64,000 nucleotides of DNA from Actinomyces gaoshouyii (GTDB lineage Bacteria; Actinomycetota; Actinomycetes; Actinomycetales; Actinomycetaceae). Made by a program: the position numbers and the translations under genes. The notes under the pieces were generated by a model. That model worked only from the letters and a program-made list of their open reading frames with translations, searched no databases and had not been told where the DNA came from. This document shows, one piece after another, positions 1 to 8,125 of this stretch. The stretch covers positions 95,332-159,331 of the forward strand of contig NZ_MVIV01000005.1 of NCBI RefSeq assembly GCF_002072175.1. The letters are read 5' to 3'. Within the stretch, counting starts at the first letter, position 1. The number at the start of each line of letters is the position of its first letter.

Positions 1-1995
1 ATCGTGTCGACGAATGTCGCCGAGTCCTCGCTGACCGTGCCGGGGGTGCGGATCGTCGTCGACTCGACGCTCGCGCGCGAGCCGCGCCTCGACGTCGCCC
101 GCTCGATGAGCTGGCTGACCACGGTGGGAGAGTCGCGGTCGGCGGGGGCTCAGCGGGCGGGACGCGCCGGCCGCGAGAGGCCGGGCGCGGTCTACCGGTG
201 CTGCACGGCCTCGGACTGGGCGCGCGCAGCGGCCTCCCCCACCCCGGAGATCCTGTCCGCCGACCTCACCGGGCTCGCCCTGGAGCTGGCGGCCTGGGGC
301 GCCCCCGGCGGGGTGGGGCTGCACTCGCCGGCCTGGATCGATCCACCGCCGGAGGCGGCGATGCGGGCCGCCGAGGAGGCACTGGTCTCACTCGGGCTGC
401 TTGAGCCCAGTGGGAGGGGCGGCGACGTGGGAGACGACCACATCGACACCGATGGAGGCCGGGCACCGGGCATGGGCGCGATCACCCCGCTGGGCCGGGC
501 TGTCGCGGCGATCCCGGCGCCGGCGCGTCAGGCTCGGGCTCTTCTCGTGGCGGCGGGCATGATCGGGGCTCGGCCAGCCGCTCGCGCCGCGGCGCTCCTC
601 ACCTCTGACCTGCGGGCGCCGGGAGCGGATCTGACGGCGCTGGCGAGGTCGGTCCGCGAGCGCCGGACGGGCGCGCGGAACGCCGGGCAGTGGAGCCAGG
701 AGGCCGCGCGTCTTGAGCGATCGGTCATGCGCGCGCTCGCCGACGCGGGGGCCGCGAGGGGCTCGGGCGCGGCGGCGGGCGCCCAGGAGGCGCTGCGCGC
801 CCCGGGCCACTTCAGTGCCCTGAGCACTCCGGGGACCGACGGCGCCCGGGCTCTTGGCGGCCTCGACAGGCTCAGCGGACTGGGCGGACTGGGCGGCGCC
901 GAGGAATCGGTTGCGCTGGTGGCGGCGCTGGCCCACCCCGAGTGGATCGCGCGTCGCCGCGACTCGACGGGCTCAGCCGGTCCAGCGGGCTCGACCGGTC
1001 AGGCCGCGCCCGGTGGCTCTTCGCGTCCCGTCGGCCCCATCCCCGGGCGGGCGCGGGCGGAGGTCGCCTACGCGAGCGTGGGTGGCACGGGCCTGCGTCT
1101 GCCGGCGGATTCCCCACTCGCCTCCTCGCGCTGGCTGGCGGTGGCCGACGTCGACCGCTCCCCGGGCTGCGGCGATGCCCTCATCCGGGCGGCGGCCCCT
1201 CTTGACGAGGAGGTGGCCCTCGCCGTCGCCGCGGATCGGCTCAGCGAGGAGGCCCGGACCATGTGGGCTGATGGCCGCCTGCGCACGGAGCGCGCCCGCT
1301 GCCTCGGTGCGATCGTCCTGGCCACCGCTCCCGGCCCGCCGCCGAGCCCGGACGAGGCCGCGAGCGCCGTCGCCCGGGCAGTACGGGAGGAGGGCCTGGG
1401 AATCCTGCCCTGGAGCGACGGGGCGCGTGAACTGCGCGGCCGCCTGGCGCTGCTGAGCACCGAGATCGGCGAGCCCTGGCCGGCGATGGACGACGAATCG
1501 CTGGTGGACGCTGCCGAGACGTGGCTGGGACCGGCCGTCCAGGCGCTCATGGCGGGCGGCGGGCGCTTCGTTCTGCGGAGACTGGACACGCTGGCCGCGC
1601 TGCGGTCGCTCCTTCCGTGGCCCGAGGCGGCGCGGCTCGATGAGCTCGCCCCGGAGCGCCTGGAGGTGCCGTCCGGCTCGCATGTCCGTCTGGCCTATAC
1701 GGGCGACGACGGCGAGTCACTGCCCCGCCCGGTGCTGGCGGTGCGGGTGCAGGAGTGCTTCGGCTGGGCGAGCACGCCGCGCGTGGCGGGTGGGCGGGTC
1801 CCGGTGCTCATCCACCTGCTCTCCCCGGCGCGCAGGCCCGTCGCGGTGACGGACGACCTCGCCTCCTTCTGGGCCCAGGGGTACCCCCAGGTGCGCGCCG
1901 AGCTGCGCGGACGCTACCCGAAGCACGCCTGGCCGGAGGACCCGTGGTCCGCCCCGGCGACTCGAGGGACGGGGCGGCGCCGCTCCCGGGCCTGA
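1..1995 (+). CDS. hrpB: ATP-dependent helicase HrpB, 5'-truncated by window
   Basis: The reading frame is open from the first base, so the start lies outside the window and 664 codons are visible. It opens inside the helicase core. STNVAESSLTVPGV is motif V, and QRAGRAGRERPG at about residues 50-60 is the arginine-finger motif VI of DEAH RNA helicases. The remaining ~600 residues match the extended C-terminal part of HrpB rather than HrpA, ending in an Arg-rich tail. HrpB is a predicted ATP-dependent RNA helicase of poorly known role. The Walker A and DEAH motifs would be upstream. Several Ala/Gly-rich insertions (about residues 250-350) are typical of high-GC genomes. Confidence 0.85.
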   Translation: MVSTNVAESSLTVPGVRIVVDSTLAREPRLDVARSMSWLTTVGESRSAGAQRAGRAGRERPGAVYRCCTASDWARAAASPTPEILSADLTGLALELAAWGAPGGVGLHSPAWIDPPPEAAMRAAEEALVSLGLLEPSGRGGDVGDDHIDTDGGRAPGMGAITPLGRAVAAIPAPARQARALLVAAGMIGARPAARAAALLTSDLRAPGADLTALARSVRERRTGARNAGQWSQEAARLERSVMRALADAGAARGSGAAAGAQEALRAPGHFSALSTPGTDGARALGGLDRLSGLGGLGGAEESVALVAALAHPEWIARRRDSTGSAGPAGSTGQAAPGGSSRPVGPIPGRARAEVAYASVGGTGLRLPADSPLASSRWLAVADVDRSPGCGDALIRAAAPLDEEVALAVAADRLSEEARTMWADGRLRTERARCLGAIVLATAPGPPPSPDEAASAVARAVREEGLGILPWSDGARELRGRLALLSTEIGEPWPAMDDESLVDAAETWLGPAVQALMAGGGRFVLRRLDTLAALRSLLPWPEAARLDELAPERLEVPSGSHVRLAYTGDDGESLPRPVLAVRVQECFGWASTPRVAGGRVPVLIHLLSPARRPVAVTDDLASFWAQGYPQVRAELRGRYPKHAWPEDPWSAPATRGTGRRRSRA

Positions 1996-2127
1996 GGACG
2001 GAGCGCCCCGACTCGCGACTCCGCCGCGCTCGCAGCCCGCAGGGCGCGGCGCCGGGGCTTGAGCGGGGACTGCCCGCCTCGCGCCGGCCTGCTGCGCGTC
2101 GGTGCCCGGGCGTGCCAGGCTGGCCCC

Positions 2128-3069
2128 ATGAGCGCGAGCGTGTTCCGCAAGGTTGATGAGGGGCCGGTCTCCACGGCGGTGGAGGCGCAGGGCCTGAACT
2201 GGCTCGCCGAGGCGATGCCCGACGGCGGCGCGCACGTCGTCCCGGTGACGCAGGGCGAGGGATGGATCGAGGAGCCGCGGCTCAGCCACGGGGGCACCAC
2301 GGCCGAGGCCGCGGAGGCCTTCGGCCGCGCCTTGGCGGTCACCCACGCAGCGGGCGCCCCGTTCTTCGGGGCATCTCCCCCGGGATGGGACGGCATCGGG
2401 CAAATGGGGCGCTCGCGCATCCGGCTGCGTCCCCATGATTCCTCCGATCCGGCGGTCATCAGCCGACCGTGGGGAGCCTTCTACGCCGAGGACCGCATTG
2501 GCGCCTACATCGCCGACTGCCGGGACTCCGGAGCGCTGAGCGAGAGGGGCGCGCGGGTGCTGGACAGGGTCTGCTCGCGGCTTGCCGACGGCGTCTTCGA
2601 CTCCCCGCAGCCGGCGCTCGTCGAGGCGGGGGCAGCGGCGCGGGGGCAGGCGCGCGCGGTCTCCCGCACGCATGGGGACCTGTGGTGCGGCAACGTGCTG
2701 TGGGTGCCGGTCGGGGAGACCGACTGGGCGCCGTCGGGCACGGGGCTCGGGCCGCGGCTGACCGGGGGCACGGCGCGAGCGGCGGCAGCCGGCTCGGGTT
2801 CGAGCGGCGGCCTGCCGGGCGATGTCGGCGTCCTCATCGACCCGATGGCGCAGGGCGCGCACGCGGAGACAGATCTGGCAGCGCTGGGGATGTTCGGGCA
2901 GTCGCATCTCACGCGGATCATCGGGGCCTACAACGAGGTCTCACCGCTGGCCGCCGGGTGGCGCGAGCGGGTGGGACTGCACCGCCTGCACATGCTCATG
3001 ATCCACGTGTTCCTCTTCGGCGGCGGCTACGGGATGGAGGCGGTCAACCAGGCGCGCCAGTACGTGTGA
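2128..3069 (+). CDS. Fructosamine kinase family protein
   Basis: This 313-residue protein belongs to the fructosamine/ketosamine-3-kinase family, which phosphorylates glycated amines and so allows deglycation in the cytosol. The catalytic loop HGDLWCGN is at residues 182-189, and a second acidic motif (VLIDPMAQG) lies about 50 residues later, as in aminoglycoside-phosphotransferase folds. A longer frame upstream exists, but ATG 2128 is chosen because the hexamer CAGGCT (2116-2121) ends 6 nt before it. That is the leaderless promoter pattern seen for many genes here. A Gly/Ala-rich insertion sits between the HGD and DP motifs. Substrate is inferred from family only. Confidence 0.85.
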   Translation: MSASVFRKVDEGPVSTAVEAQGLNWLAEAMPDGGAHVVPVTQGEGWIEEPRLSHGGTTAEAAEAFGRALAVTHAAGAPFFGASPPGWDGIGQMGRSRIRLRPHDSSDPAVISRPWGAFYAEDRIGAYIADCRDSGALSERGARVLDRVCSRLADGVFDSPQPALVEAGAAARGQARAVSRTHGDLWCGNVLWVPVGETDWAPSGTGLGPRLTGGTARAAAAGSGSSGGLPGDVGVLIDPMAQGAHAETDLAALGMFGQSHLTRIIGAYNEVSPLAAGWRERVGLHRLHMLMIHVFLFGGGYGMEAVNQARQYV

Positions 3070-3151
3070 GCCGCTGGCGCCGCTCTGGGCGCAGACGGCA
3101 CCACTGGGTGCGGAGCACGACCAGCGCAAAGCGCCCGACGAGCCACGAATG

Positions 3152-3180
3152 AGGGCCCCGATCACGCGGATCGGAGCCCT
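3152..3180 (-). terminator. Hairpin downstream of tRNA-Ser
   Basis: Two 12-nt arms (AGGGCCCCGATC and GATCGGAGCCCT) pair with one mismatch around a 5-nt loop, just past the CCA end of tRNA-Ser on the minus strand. There is no clear U-tract, which is common in high-GC actinobacteria. Confidence 0.5.
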
Positions 3181-3187
3181 CACTTAC

Positions 3188-3276
3188 TGGCGGTAGCGCT
3201 GGGATTCGAACCCAGGGTGGCTATGAACCACACAGACTTTCGAGATCTGCACCTTCGGCCGCTCGGACACGCTACC
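3188..3276 (-). tRNA. tRNA-Ser (anticodon CGA)
   Basis: Read on the minus strand, the 7-bp acceptor stem GGTAGCG/CGCTACC closes a class II tRNA. The T arm is CTGGGTTCGAATCCCAG. The anticodon stem CAGAT/GTCTG surrounds loop CTCGAAA, giving anticodon CGA, which reads UCG serine codons. A long variable arm with a GTGG/CCAC stem confirms the serine class. The discriminator is G and the CCA end is encoded (3188-3190). Confidence 0.95.
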
Positions 3277-3286
3277 TCAGGCGTCG

Positions 3287-3316
3287 AGGGTACACGCACG
3301 TGAGCTTCCGGCCCAA
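3287..3316 (-). promoter_or_regulatory. Promoter of tRNA-Ser
   Basis: On the minus strand a -10 hexamer TACCCT (3287-3292) lies 10 nt before the mature 5' end. A weak -35, TTGGGC (3311-3316), precedes it by 18 nt. Confidence 0.45.
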
Positions 3317-3353
3317 CCGACCGCCCCTGCGACCTCCCTCACCCTCCCCTGCG

Positions 3354-3386
3354 CGAGACCGGTCGAAAATAGGAGCGAGACCGGTC
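3354..3386 (+). repeat. 3'-end repeat element, copy a (left arm of perfect palindrome)
   Basis: This is the 33-nt element: unit CGAGACCGGTC, spacer GAAAATAGGAG, then the unit again. It is the exact reverse complement of the copy at 3391-3423. The two are separated by 4 nt (GGCG), so 3354-3423 is a perfect 33-bp inverted repeat. It is the only copy not close to the 3' end of a gene on its own strand. Confidence 0.9.
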
Positions 3387-3390
3387 GGCG

Positions 3391-3423
3391 GACCGGTCTC
3401 GCTCCTATTTTCGACCGGTCTCG
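3391..3423 (-). repeat. 3'-end repeat element, copy b
   Basis: Copy b is identical in sequence to copies a and h. It begins 17 nt beyond the stop codon of the minus-strand acetyltransferase gene, in the standard orientation relative to that gene. GACCGGTC is self-complementary, so the two direct units can also pair as an 8-bp hairpin with a 14-nt loop in the transcript. Confidence 0.9.
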
Positions 3424-3440
3424 ATGGGCGGCGGGCGGCC

Positions 3441-4025
3441 TCAGGAGGCCGGGATCTCGCGCAGAACCACAGCGGGGACTCCGCCGACGATGACGCCCGC
3501 GGGCACATCCCGCGTGACGACGGCGCCCGCGGCGACGACCGACCCGTCACCCACGGTCACGCCCTTGGTGATGACGGCCTTGGCGCCGACCCAGACATCG
3601 TCTCCGAGCCGGATGGGGGCGGGGTAGGTGGTGGCGCGGTCGACGACGGCGAGGCCGTGATCGAGGGTCGCCATGACGACGTCGTGCCCGATGAAGCAGC
3701 GATCGCCGATCCAAATGCCGCCCTGATCCTGGAAGCGGCACCCGGAGTTGATGAACACGTCGTCGCCGAAGTGGGTGTTGGCGCCGAAGTCGGTGGTGAA
3801 GGGCGGGAAGAGCCGCAGTGTTTCGGGCACCGGGCGGTGGGCGATCCGGGACAGCAGATCGCGGATCCCGTCGGGATCGTGGAAAACGGAGTTGAGCTCG
3901 GCCGTGAGGCGCTGCGTCTCGATGGCGAAGGCGCCCTGGAAGGCGCCCTCGGGAGTTCCAGGGCACACCGGCCTGCCGGCGTCGACATGGTCCAGGAAGG
4001 CCTGGAGGGTCATCTCGCCGCTCAT
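3441..4025 (-). CDS. Maltose/galactoside O-acetyltransferase-type hexapeptide protein
   Basis: This 194-residue protein has the architecture of the Maa/LacA acetyltransferases. An N-terminal helical segment (about 1-60) is followed by a left-handed beta-helix of imperfect hexapeptide repeats with I/V-G at regular steps (residues ~75-190). The ATLDHGL segment carries the expected catalytic His, and the C-terminal VIVGGVPAVVLREI is typical. These enzymes transfer acetyl from acetyl-CoA to sugar hydroxyls in the cytosol. ATG 4025 has an AGAGGAGA ribosome-binding site 7 nt upstream. Tail-to-head spacing to tadA is about 136 nt and contains a repeat element. The exact sugar acceptor cannot be read from sequence. 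Confidence 0.85.
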   Translation of the reverse strand: MSGEMTLQAFLDHVDAGRPVCPGTPEGAFQGAFAIETQRLTAELNSVFHDPDGIRDLLSRIAHRPVPETLRLFPPFTTDFGANTHFGDDVFINSGCRFQDQGGIWIGDRCFIGHDVVMATLDHGLAVVDRATTYPAPIRLGDDVWVGAKAVITKGVTVGDGSVVAAGAVVTRDVPAGVIVGGVPAVVLREIPAS

Positions 4026-4114
4026 TGAACTCTCCTCTGCCGCTCGCCGACCGCCCTGCCCTTATCCACCAGGGCGCACACGCTAATGCTACGCGCCCGC
4101 CTGTGGAGAACCGC

Positions 4115-4146
4115 CCGGTTTCGATGCTGTTTTCGACCGGTCTCGA
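4115..4146 (-). repeat. 3'-end repeat element, copy c
   Basis: On the minus strand it reads CGAGACCGGTC, spacer GAAAACAGCAT, then CGAAACCGGGC (partly diverged). It starts 15 nt after the tadA stop in the same relative orientation as the other copies. A CCACAGG box follows about 13 nt downstream, shared with copies d and e. Confidence 0.85.
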
Positions 4147-4161
4147 CGAAATGAGAGAGGT

Positions 4162-4689
4162 TCAGCGGCGGGGGGCGAAGAAGTCCTGGAGGAGGGCGGC
4201 AGAGGCCTCGGCACGCAGCCCGGCGACGACCTCTACCCGATGGTTCGCCCGGGGGTCGCGCAGCACGTCGCGGATCGAGCCGCAGGCCCCGGTGCGCGAC
4301 TCCCAGGCGGCCAGCACCACGCGGGCGAGCCTCGCCAGTTGGATCGCACCGGCGCACATGGTGCAGGGCTCCAACGTCACAACCAGCGAGCAGCCGTCCA
4401 GGTGGGAGTCGCCCAGTACCTTCCCGGCAGCGCGCAGGGCCCGGATCTCGGCGTGGGCGGTCGGGTCGCACTCGGTCCGGCGGGCGTTGGCCGCCCCGGC
4501 GAGGACCTCGCCGCCGGCATCCAGGACGACGGCGCCCACGGGCACCTCCCCGGCCCGCGCGGCCCCCTCCGCCAGGGCGAGTGCGCGGTCCATCGCGGCG
4601 CCGTAGCGCTCCTCCAGGAGCGCCGGGCACCGGGTGCCCGAAGCGGCCCCGGCGAGAGCGCGGGGCGTGGGCGAGGATGGATCGGTCAC
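4162..4689 (-). CDS. tadA: tRNA adenosine(34) deaminase TadA
   Basis: This 175-residue zinc deaminase would convert wobble A34 to inosine in tRNA-Arg(ACG). HAE at residues 79-81 supplies one zinc ligand and the catalytic Glu, and PCTMC at 108-112 supplies the two Cys ligands. The C-terminal LLQDFFAPRR resembles TadA ends. The frame stays open upstream to 4911, but that extension is low-complexity. GTG 4689 is chosen because the minus-strand hexamer GAGGCT (4696-4701) ends 6 nt before it, the leaderless arrangement used by neighbours. A free cytosine deaminase is the alternative, but the PCTMC context favours TadA. Confidence 0.85.
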   Translation of the reverse strand: MTDPSSPTPRALAGAASGTRCPALLEERYGAAMDRALALAEGAARAGEVPVGAVVLDAGGEVLAGAANARRTECDPTAHAEIRALRAAGKVLGDSHLDGCSLVVTLEPCTMCAGAIQLARLARVVLAAWESRTGACGSIRDVLRDPRANHRVEVVAGLRAEASAALLQDFFAPRR

Positions 4690-4903
4690 GCCCCAAGCCT
4701 CCCACAAGCCGCAGGACCCGCCGGCGCGCGATCGCCGCTCGCGCTGCCCGCGCCGCCCCGCCCCCTCGACGGCGGTGCTCCCATCGCCGCCACCTCGGAC
4801 CGTCATCGCTCCGATCTGCCATTCCCAGGATCCTCCCAGCATCGGGAGGGTGAATGACCTACAGACGTGACGCCTTTGGGACTCGGGGAGAAGGAGACAG
4901 CAA

Positions 4904-7090
4904 GTGAGCACTCAGACGGATCGGCCCCCTCTCGCACCCCAGGACTCCCCCGGGGCCAACGACTCCGAAGGGGCCCCTGACAAGAGCCTCAACACCACTG
5001 TGTTCGTGATCTCGGGAGGAGTCATCGGCGCCCTCGCTCTCACGGCGATCCTCGTCCCGCGCACCATCCAGGGCATCTTCGACACCGCCGTCGCCTGGGC
5101 GTCGCGCTGGTTCGGCTCGTTCTACATCCTGGAGATCACGGCGGTCCTCGTGTTCGTCGTCTTCCTGGCGCTGTCGCGCTACGGCACCACGCGGCTGGGG
5201 CCCTCCAACTCCACCCCGGAGTTCTCCACGTTCTCCTGGGCGGCGATGCTCTTCGCGGCGGGCGTGGGCACGGGGATCATGTTCTTCGCCGTCGCCGAGC
5301 CCGTCTCCCAGTACCTCGCGCCGCCCACGGGGGCTCCCGAGACCGAGGAGGCCGCTCGCAACGCGATCGTCCTGACCCTCCTCCACTACGGGGTGTCGGG
5401 CTGGGGCCTGTACTCCCTGTTGGGGATGTCACTGGCCTACTTCGCCTACCGGCGCCGCCAGCCGCTCGCGGTTCGCGCCACGCTGCGCCCGATCCTGGGC
5501 CACCGCACGGATGGGATCCTCGGCGACGTCGTGGACGCGGCCGCACTCATCGGCGGTGCGATCGGGATCGCGGCCTCCCTCGGTGTGGGGATCGTCCAGC
5601 TGAATGTCGCGCTGACGATCCTGTTCGGCATCCCGCAGGGCACAGCGGCCCAGATCGGGCTCGTGGCGCTGTCAGTCCTCATGGCGACGGCGTCGGCGGT
5701 CTCGGGAGTGGACCGGGGGGTGCGCATGCTCTCGAACATCAACGTCCTACTGGCGATCGCCCTGGCGCTGTGGGTGCTGATCACGGGGGACACGGCATTC
5801 CTGCTGGATGCGCTGGTGGGCTCGATCGGCGACTATGTCACCTCGTTCCCGGGCCTGACCCTGGAGACCTACGCCTGGAACCGCCCCGCCGAGTGGCTCA
5901 ACGGCTGGACCCTGTTCTTCTGGGCGTGGTGGATCACGTGGGCCGCCTTCGTGGGGGTGTTCCTGGCGCGCATCTCGCGCGGCCGCACGATCCGCCAGTT
6001 CGTGCTCGGCTCGCTGGCGCTGCCGCTGACCTACGTCATCATGTGGGTGTCGATCTTCGGCAATCACGCCCTGTCCATTGTGCGGGGCGGCGACCGGGCC
6101 TTCACCGAGCTCACGGCCTCCGCCCCGGAGCAGGGCTTCTACGCGCTGCTCAAGGCCCTTCCCGGGGGCCCCGCCCTGGTGGCGCTCTCGCTGTTCATCG
6201 GGATCCTGTTCTACGTGACCTCGGCGGACTCGGGCGCCCTGGTGATGGCGAATCTGTCCACGCGCACGCACACCGGGGATGAGGGCGACGCCCGGCCGTG
6301 GCTGCGGATCTTCTGGGCGGTACTCGTGGGCGTGCTGACGATCGCCATGCTGCTGGCGGGCGGCATCCCGATCCTCCAGCAGGCGACGATCGTCATGGCG
6401 CTGCCCTTCAGCGCTGTTCTACTGCTGGTCATGTACGGGCTGTGGAAGGCGCTGTACACGGAGGCGAGCCACCGCGATGCCCGCTCGCACGTCTTCCGGA
6501 ACCGCGCGCTGGGCCTGACGGGCACGGCCGCGGGCCTCAAGCGCATCTCGTGGCGGGATCGGCTGTCGCACACCTTCGAGTCGGTCTCCCCCGCCCAGGC
6601 CCAGCGCGCCCTGGGCACCAGGATCGTGCCGGCCCTGGAGGCGGTGGCCGCTGAGCTGCGCAAGGAGGACCTGGTAGCCGAGGTGTACGTGGAGGGTCCG
6701 GAGGCGCAGGACCCCGACGACGAGCGCAACTTCCTGGGCCGCGCCACCCTCCTGGTCACAGCGGGGCCCGAGGCCGGCTATGGCGAGAATGCCGCCGAGC
6801 TGGCCGTGACCCCGACCTCCGAGGGCGCGGCGGAGGGTGGAACAGTGGCGCCCGCGGTCGAGCGCTCCAGCGGGCTCGACTCCTTCCGCTACGTGGTTCG
6901 GATGGTGCAGGCCCCGGTGGCGGCCTTCGGCGTCGTCGTCCATGAGGCGGATGACCTCACGGTGCGACTGGAAGTGCGCCCGCGCGGCGGCGGCCAGGGC
7001 TACGACGTCATGAATTGGACCGCGGACCAGGTGGCCCACGACGTGCTGGACCACTACGAGAGCTGGCTGGACTATCTGGGCAACGCCTGA
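4904..7090 (+). CDS. BCCT family glycine betaine/choline transporter
   Basis: A 728-residue membrane protein of the betaine/choline/carnitine transporter family, about 12 transmembrane segments (residues ~30-530). It contains GVGTGIMFFAVAEP and the aromatic-rich stretch WTLFFWAWWITWAAFVGVFL, followed by ARISRGRTIRQF, all hallmarks of BetT/BetP/OpuD. A cytosolic C-terminal domain of about 190 residues is longer than in OpuD and resembles BetT-type choline carriers, where it takes part in osmosensing. Start is GTG 4904 with GAAGGAGA upstream. It is probably an Na+- or H+-coupled osmolyte importer. The substrate is inferred from family only. Confidence 0.88.
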   Translation: MSTQTDRPPLAPQDSPGANDSEGAPDKSLNTTVFVISGGVIGALALTAILVPRTIQGIFDTAVAWASRWFGSFYILEITAVLVFVVFLALSRYGTTRLGPSNSTPEFSTFSWAAMLFAAGVGTGIMFFAVAEPVSQYLAPPTGAPETEEAARNAIVLTLLHYGVSGWGLYSLLGMSLAYFAYRRRQPLAVRATLRPILGHRTDGILGDVVDAAALIGGAIGIAASLGVGIVQLNVALTILFGIPQGTAAQIGLVALSVLMATASAVSGVDRGVRMLSNINVLLAIALALWVLITGDTAFLLDALVGSIGDYVTSFPGLTLETYAWNRPAEWLNGWTLFFWAWWITWAAFVGVFLARISRGRTIRQFVLGSLALPLTYVIMWVSIFGNHALSIVRGGDRAFTELTASAPEQGFYALLKALPGGPALVALSLFIGILFYVTSADSGALVMANLSTRTHTGDEGDARPWLRIFWAVLVGVLTIAMLLAGGIPILQQATIVMALPFSAVLLLVMYGLWKALYTEASHRDARSHVFRNRALGLTGTAAGLKRISWRDRLSHTFESVSPAQAQRALGTRIVPALEAVAAELRKEDLVAEVYVEGPEAQDPDDERNFLGRATLLVTAGPEAGYGENAAELAVTPTSEGAAEGGTVAPAVERSSGLDSFRYVVRMVQAPVAAFGVVVHEADDLTVRLEVRPRGGGQGYDVMNWTADQVAHDVLDHYESWLDYLGNA

Positions 7091-7142
7091 ACCGGGCCCC
7101 GCAGCAGCCGCGCCGGCGCCCCGAGCGCCGTAGGCTGATCCC

Positions 7143-7781
7143 ATGCATCTCATCGACGTCGACCACCCCCTCATCGATCACAAGCTGGCGGTCCTGCGGG
7201 ACCGGACGACGAACTCGGCGGTGTTCCGCCAGCTCGTGGACGAGCTCGTCACTCTGCTGGCCTATGAGGCGACGCGCCATGTGCGCACCGAGCCGGTGGA
7301 GATCGCCACACCGGTGGCAATGGCGCAGTGCCACCGGATCGCGGCGCCGCGGCCGATCGTCGTGCCGATCCTTCGGGCGGGCCTGGGAATGCTGGAGGGC
7401 ATGACGCGCCTCCTGCCCACGGCCGAGGTGGGGTTCCTGGGGATGAAGCGCGATGAGCAGACCCTGGAGGTGGACACCTACGCCAACCGCCTGCCGGATG
7501 ATCTCTCGGGGCGCCAGTGCTTCATCGTCGACCCGATGCTCGCCACCGGCCACACACTCACGGACGCCACGAACTACCTGCTGGACCGGGGCGCGCGGGA
7601 TGTGACGGCTCTGTGCCTGCTGGCGGCGCCGGAGGGCCTGACATACCTGGAGGAGACCATCGGGGACCGCGCGAATGTCACGGTGGTGACGGCCGCGGTG
7701 GATGACCGCCTCAACGAGCTGGGCTACATCGTGCCGGGCCTGGGCGACGCCGGGGACCGCCTCTACGGCATCGTGGATTGA
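7143..7781 (+). CDS. upp: Uracil phosphoribosyltransferase
   Basis: This 212-residue protein is the normal size for UPRT, which makes UMP from uracil and PRPP in pyrimidine salvage. The PRPP-binding loop [14 protein letters not shown] and the uracil-binding C-terminus ([16 protein letters not shown]) are intact. Also conserved is [17 protein letters not shown] near residues 70-85. The hexamer TAGGCT (7131-7136) ends 6 nt before ATG 7143, so the mRNA is probably leaderless. Uracil could come from the nucleosidases encoded at 15.9-19.1 kb. Confidence 0.95.
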   Translation: MHLIDVDHPLIDHKLAVLRDRTTNSAVFRQLVDELVTLLAYEATRHVRTEPVEIATPVAMAQCHRIAAPRPIVVPILRAGLGMLEGMTRLLPTAEVGFLGMKRDEQTLEVDTYANRLPDDLSGRQCFIVDPMLATGHTLTDATNYLLDRGARDVTALCLLAAPEGLTYLEETIGDRANVTVVTAAVDDRLNELGYIVPGLGDAGDRLYGIVD

Positions 7782-7972
7782 AACCACCGGACAGGGCGCG
7801 GATCCGCACATCGCACCTCTGATAGTGGGCTCGTCGCCCCATTCGCCGATCCCGTGAACGGATCGCGGCGACGGTGATACCCGCCTTGGCATCCGCAGCC
7901 TCACACCCCGCAACGGCCATGTCGGGGAGGCCATCGCCGGATCATCACGGTTCGGTTGCTATTCTCGTGGCC

Positions 7973-8029
7973 ATGCACGATGGTCGCCGCCCCTGGGGCA
8001 GTGACCAGAGCACTTCCACAGCGAACTGA
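7973..8029 (+). CDS. Candidate leaderless small ORF (18 aa)
   Basis: ATG 7973 is preceded by TATTCT (7960-7965), whose distance to the start (7 nt) matches the leaderless genes of this window. The ORF encodes MHDGRRPWGSDQSTSTAN. Its stop codon TGA (8027-8029) lies inside the left arm of a 21-bp hairpin. No gene on the plus strand follows, because metQ is convergent, so this would be a self-contained short transcript. No homologue is recognised. It may be a small protein, a leader-peptide relic or chance. The rest of 7782-8125 shows no other feature. Confidence 0.35.
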   Translation: MHDGRRPWGSDQSTSTAN

Positions 8030-8068
8030 CTGGTCCGGTCGCGCGAGCGCGCGACCGGACCAGTCAGT
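8025..8068. terminator. Strong 21-bp hairpin between upp/small ORF and metQ
   Basis: A perfect inverted repeat with 21-bp arms (left arm 8025-8045, right arm 8048-8068) and a 2-nt loop. It lies between convergent genes, 57 nt beyond the metQ stop, and probably acts as a bidirectional terminator. It overlaps the stop codon of the candidate small ORF. Confidence 0.75.
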
Positions 8069-8125
8069 GAAGGCCGGGGCCGGGGAACCGCGGACCCGGT
8101 GAGGCCGAGGACCCGGGCAAGGCGA

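Noticed and set aside
3188..3423. tRNA-Ser as an integration (att) site for the nearby repeats
   Set aside because: No duplicated tRNA 3' end, integrase or mobile genes were found in the window. The repeat is 78 nt from the 5' end of the tRNA, not the 3' end.
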